32,153 bases of DNA from DATGZX01 sp035296965 (GTDB lineage: Bacteria; Planctomycetota; Planctomycetia; Gemmatales; Gemmataceae), in the NCBI GenBank assembly GCA_035296965.1, contig DATGZX010000127.1, positions 1 to 32,153 on the forward strand, in the 5' to 3' direction. Shown one piece after another: positions 30,109-32,153 of this stretch; position 1 is the first letter of the stretch; the number at the start of each line of letters is the position of its first letter. A program made the position numbers and the translations under genes. The notes beneath the pieces are model-generated. The model searched no databases, was not told where the DNA came from, and saw only the letters and a program-made list of their open reading frames with translations.

Positions 30109-30706
30109 CGTTTGATCCCCGTTCGATCCGACACCTAATATGCGAGCGGCGCGGCGGATTTGTCTCAGTTTTTTTAGAATTGTCGGCCAAGGCGGTGGCA
30201 AGCCAGGCTCTGGCGAAGGTCCATTCCCGGTAGGCGGTGGCCCGGGAGAGTCCAAGGGCCGCTGCCGCTTCATCCATCGAAAGGCCGGCAAAGACTCGGA
30301 CTTCGACTACCTTCGCGGCCATCGGTTCGGTGCCGGCTAATTGCTCCAGGGCGTCGTGCAATTCCAGGAGACGCTGGTCGTTGGCCTTAACCAGCGGTTC
30401 GAAGCCTTCAAATTGAACCCGCGGTACGATCTGTTTCCGTCGTGCCGATTCGACCAGGACGCGGCGCATGGCTTGAGCGGCGGCCGCGAAAAAGTGGCGA
30501 CGGTTCGCGAACTGTTGACCGCCCACCAATCGCAAGTACGCTTCATGGACCAGCGCGGTCGCCTCGAGCGTCTGCCCGGGCTTCTCCTGTGTCAGCTTCT
30601 GGGCGGCAAGCTTGCGCAGCTCGTCGTAGACCAGCGGCAACAATTGCTCGGCCGCATGGGGATCGCCTTGCTCGATGGCGGACAGGATGTGGGTAACATC
30701 ACTCAT
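29963..30706 (-). CDS. ECF-type RNA polymerase sigma factor with extended C-terminus (sigma 3)
   Basis: The frame has 247 residues from MSDVTHILSAIEQGDPHAAE (ATG 30704-30706; two residues earlier MSP would add little). Region 2 is QLLPLVYDELRKL, ALVHEAYLRLV and FFAAAAQAMRRVLV. Region 4 is AAKVVEVRVFAGL and the HTH MDEAAAALGLSRATAYREW. Homology ends at about residue 178 (ARAWLATALADNSKK). From there about 70 unlike residues follow, overlapping the start of kinase 3 by 146 bases. The change falls at an A7 tract (minus strand, 30169-30175): with one more A the frame would stop three codons later (SKKN stop), giving the usual length. The reading frame as sequenced is therefore probably a mutated or slippage-corrected gene. 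It pairs with kinase 3, which is itself truncated. Confidence 0.88.
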   Translation of the reverse strand: MSDVTHILSAIEQGDPHAAEQLLPLVYDELRKLAAQKLTQEKPGQTLEATALVHEAYLRLVGGQQFANRRHFFAAAAQAMRRVLVESARRKQIVPRVQFEGFEPLVKANDQRLLELHDALEQLAGTEPMAAKVVEVRVFAGLSMDEAAAALGLSRATAYREWTFARAWLATALADNSKKTETNPPRRSHIRCRIERGSNDASRITIAERTVSGCLASTARGTTRLAGEEVRPRDRVAPPCGDDARSA

Positions 30707-31107
30707 CGGCGACACCGAACGGGGGAATCACTCAGCGGAACAATATCTCTCCGCTCCTATCGCGGGGTCCAGAATCGCAGTCGATGAGTGTACCATCCGC
30801 CTTGCCACAAGTCCTGAACTTGTTCGATTCGCACCCAAGACTGCAAATTAAAGAGGCCGGTTCCTACGCCTGGCCTGAATCGACTGAACGCCGTGAAGGA
30901 TTCCGTTTGGCCGAGCTTTATGCCGAATTCCCAGCAAGAAGGGATTCACTTGGATGCAAGTGAATCCATTATGTAGCGGCAGCGGCGGGACGATTGCGTT
31001 GGCTTTTTGCCGACCCGGTAAGTGCACTTACATTGTCGGGTAGGTCTTGGCGTGGACATGTCTTCGCAGCCGGTCAATCGTTGCCATGCACAGAATTGCC
31101 GGAGTGC
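30707..31107. other. 400-bp gap between sigma 3 and the hsdR remnant
   Basis: Contains no supported gene. A perfect hairpin with 11-base arms (GGATTCACTTG 30942-30952, CAAGTGAATCC 30957-30967) and loop GATG lies in it. On the minus strand it follows the hsdR stop by about 140 bases and precedes sigma 3. It lacks a long T-run, so a terminator role is only possible. Confidence 0.45.
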
Positions 31108-32030
31108 TCAGGCCACTCCTTGGTAGAGATACTTCTGGAAGCTGGCGAACATTCTGCCGATTTCTTCGGGCTTACCCAGATCAGCAACGGCGTCCGCGAT
31201 GGCGTTGTTGTATTTGAGCTTGAGTAGAGGAGAAAGCTTCTCCTTGTCGAATTCGTGCACGCCGACTTTCACGTACTGCGACAGCACGAAGTCGAGGAAC
31301 GCCTGCTGCCTGCTGTTGAAATGAGTGGTGATCGCGCCCTTGGCGTTGGTTGCCCTCTCTTCACGGGTGAGCGGCGCCAGAGCATAGGCCACATGCGCCA
31401 GCACATCGAACAGATCGCTTTTCTCCGCATCGATGACCTTCTGCATCTCAGCGAGTTGGTCGCCGCCAAAGCCTTTCTCGGCCAGCCCTTACAATAGCTT
31501 GGCGCGTGTGTCCGGGACGCTCCAAAGGGCGCGCAGCTCGGCCTCGTCCTTGAAGAATTCGGGGAGCTTGCCGAAAAGCATTTCCATGAACTGCTGGGCC
31601 GACATCGGCGTACCATCGGGATGCCAGAAGGTCGTCACCATCATGTGCTGGATCGTGCGGGCCTTGCCGTCTGCCAGCTTAACTTTGATCTTCTTCGGGC
31701 CGGGGAGCGCCGGTTCCCCTTCTCCCCTGTTTCCGCGCTTGGCTTCCTCCTCGTCACCACCCGAACGACGGCGCGCTAGGCGACCAGCACCCGTCCCATT
31801 CCGGATCGATGAAATGGTGGTGCGCCTTCACGAAATCATAAATCGTGAAGTAATCCTTCCCGTATGCCCGCAATATCCGCAGCATCGTCCTGATGCGGCC
31901 GATCAATTCGATGATCGAGTTCAAGCAGATCATCGGCCGCGGCGGTGGAGAGTTTTTGCGAGGTGGTCAGAATGGTCGGAATGCTTTTCTCGTTGTCCTG
32001 AAAATCCCGCAGGCGCCGGGCCTCGATGAC
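31108..32030 (-). pseudogene. hsdR: Type I restriction enzyme R subunit, decayed 3' end
   Basis: The remnant encodes the last third of an HsdR protein. It begins near 32028 with EARRLRDFQDNEKSIPTILTTSQKLST, of which TTSQKLST is a helicase-domain motif. It later has DYFTIYDFVKAHHHF, PEWDG and, in a different frame, KKIKVKLADGKARTIQHMM, FWHPDGTPMSAQQF and WSVPDTRAKLL. The C-terminal domain follows (EMQKVIDAEKSDLFDVLAHV, LPLLKLKYNNAIADAV-like, FASFQKYLYQ; stop 31108-31110). Damage: (1) the piece encoding ARNIRSIVLMRPINSMIEF and KQIIGRG lies in reverse orientation at 31865-31943; (2) a frame change occurs between PEWDG and GPKKIKVKL; (3) a TAA at 31489-31491 replaces the Glu codon expected between KLL and GLAEKGFG. 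No hsdM or hsdS is present. In life HsdR cleaves and translocates DNA. Confidence 0.9.
31865..31943 (+). repeat. Inverted internal segment of the hsdR remnant
   Basis: Read on the plus strand in the frame of GCC at 31867, these bases encode ARNIRSIVLMRPINSMIEF and KQIIGRG, the conserved helicase motif that should follow LSTGVD in HsdR. The flanking hsdR sequence is on the minus strand. The natural neighbours GVD and TRLYD are lost at the joints. The right joint sits at an 8-base palindrome GCCGCGGC (31936-31943). Confidence 0.85.
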
Positions 32031-32153
32031 AAGCTATCGGGCGGTCATTTACCAGATGGGCAACTCGCACTACCACAAGTTTGTCTACGACACCCTCCTA
32101 CGGCATTCCGGGATCGTGACTCTTCACGACTTCTGCCTGGCCGATTTTCACAC
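32026..32153 (+). pseudogene. Glycosyltransferase fragment, running off the right edge
   Basis: The plus strand reads SYRAVIYQMGNSHYHKFVYD, then TLLRHSGIVTLHDFCLADFH. This is a characteristic internal segment of GT4-type glycosyltransferases, where 'VIYQLGN' and 'HPGVVVLHDF' precede the donor-binding domain. The segment normally lies about 80-120 residues into the protein. Here it abuts the hsdR remnant directly. An ATG at 32026-32028 is in frame, but gives only three residues before the homology starts and is probably fortuitous. The N-terminal part of the acceptor domain is missing, so the gene is likely 5'-truncated by the same rearrangement. The rest lies outside the window. Confidence 0.7.

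Overview
The window looks like chromosomal DNA of a planctomycete (GC-rich; Gemmatales, Isosphaerales or Pirellulales cannot be separated from this sequence). Three things point there. First, four proteins carry the N-terminal LExLExR-type signature of planctomycete exported giant proteins (LEPR-XLL type), three of them complete and one truncated. Second, there are three ECF sigma factors of the planctomycete type, each beside a Ser/Thr kinase of the family with a C-terminal TPR region. Third, there is a PEP-CTERM protein and a TPR-sulfotransferase. No tRNA, rRNA or CRISPR array was seen.

Layout. 1-260 (minus): C-terminal remnant of a serine recombinase whose stop overlaps the start of another gene running off the left edge. 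548-9825 (minus): a 2322-residue surface protein (BNR-type propeller, a threefold 117-119 residue repeat, then 333-bp autotransporter-type beta-strand repeats), a PEP-CTERM protein and a 345-residue LEPR-XLL-type protein. 10097-13738: sigma factor 1 divergent from a complete receptor-like kinase. 13782-14619: remains of a GNAT acetyltransferase and a frameshifted cyclase-family gene, ending at a strong hairpin. 14989-17215: a HEPN protein with an R-x4-H motif, then a nucleoside-phosphorylase-domain protein whose 3' end runs into a truncated IS66 transposase on the other strand. 17635-18816: no gene seen. 18817-22238: sigma factor 2 followed by its kinase, then an orphan kinase tail. 22689-23018: truncated N-terminus of a beta-helix surface protein. 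23047-26889 (minus): a second giant surface protein. 27347-30706 (minus): TPR-sulfotransferase, a kinase cut down to its N-lobe, and sigma factor 3, which reads into the kinase gene. 31108-32030 (minus): a decayed HsdR 3' end with a nonsense codon, a frameshift and a small internal inversion. 32026-32153 (plus): a glycosyltransferase fragment running off the right edge.

Two themes dominate. One is signalling plus surface architecture: sigma/kinase modules interspersed with very large repetitive exported proteins. The other is gene decay at rearrangement joints: at least eight broken or truncated genes, several abutting each other or a transposase. The best candidate for an unusual system is the HEPN and phosphorylase-domain pair, which resembles toxin or effector parts of defence systems, though its second gene seems damaged at the 3' end. 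The two most striking sequence-level signals are the inverted 79-bp block inside the hsdR remnant and the A7 tract at the end of sigma factor 3, where a one-base slip would give either a normal-length sigma factor or a sigma-kinase fusion.
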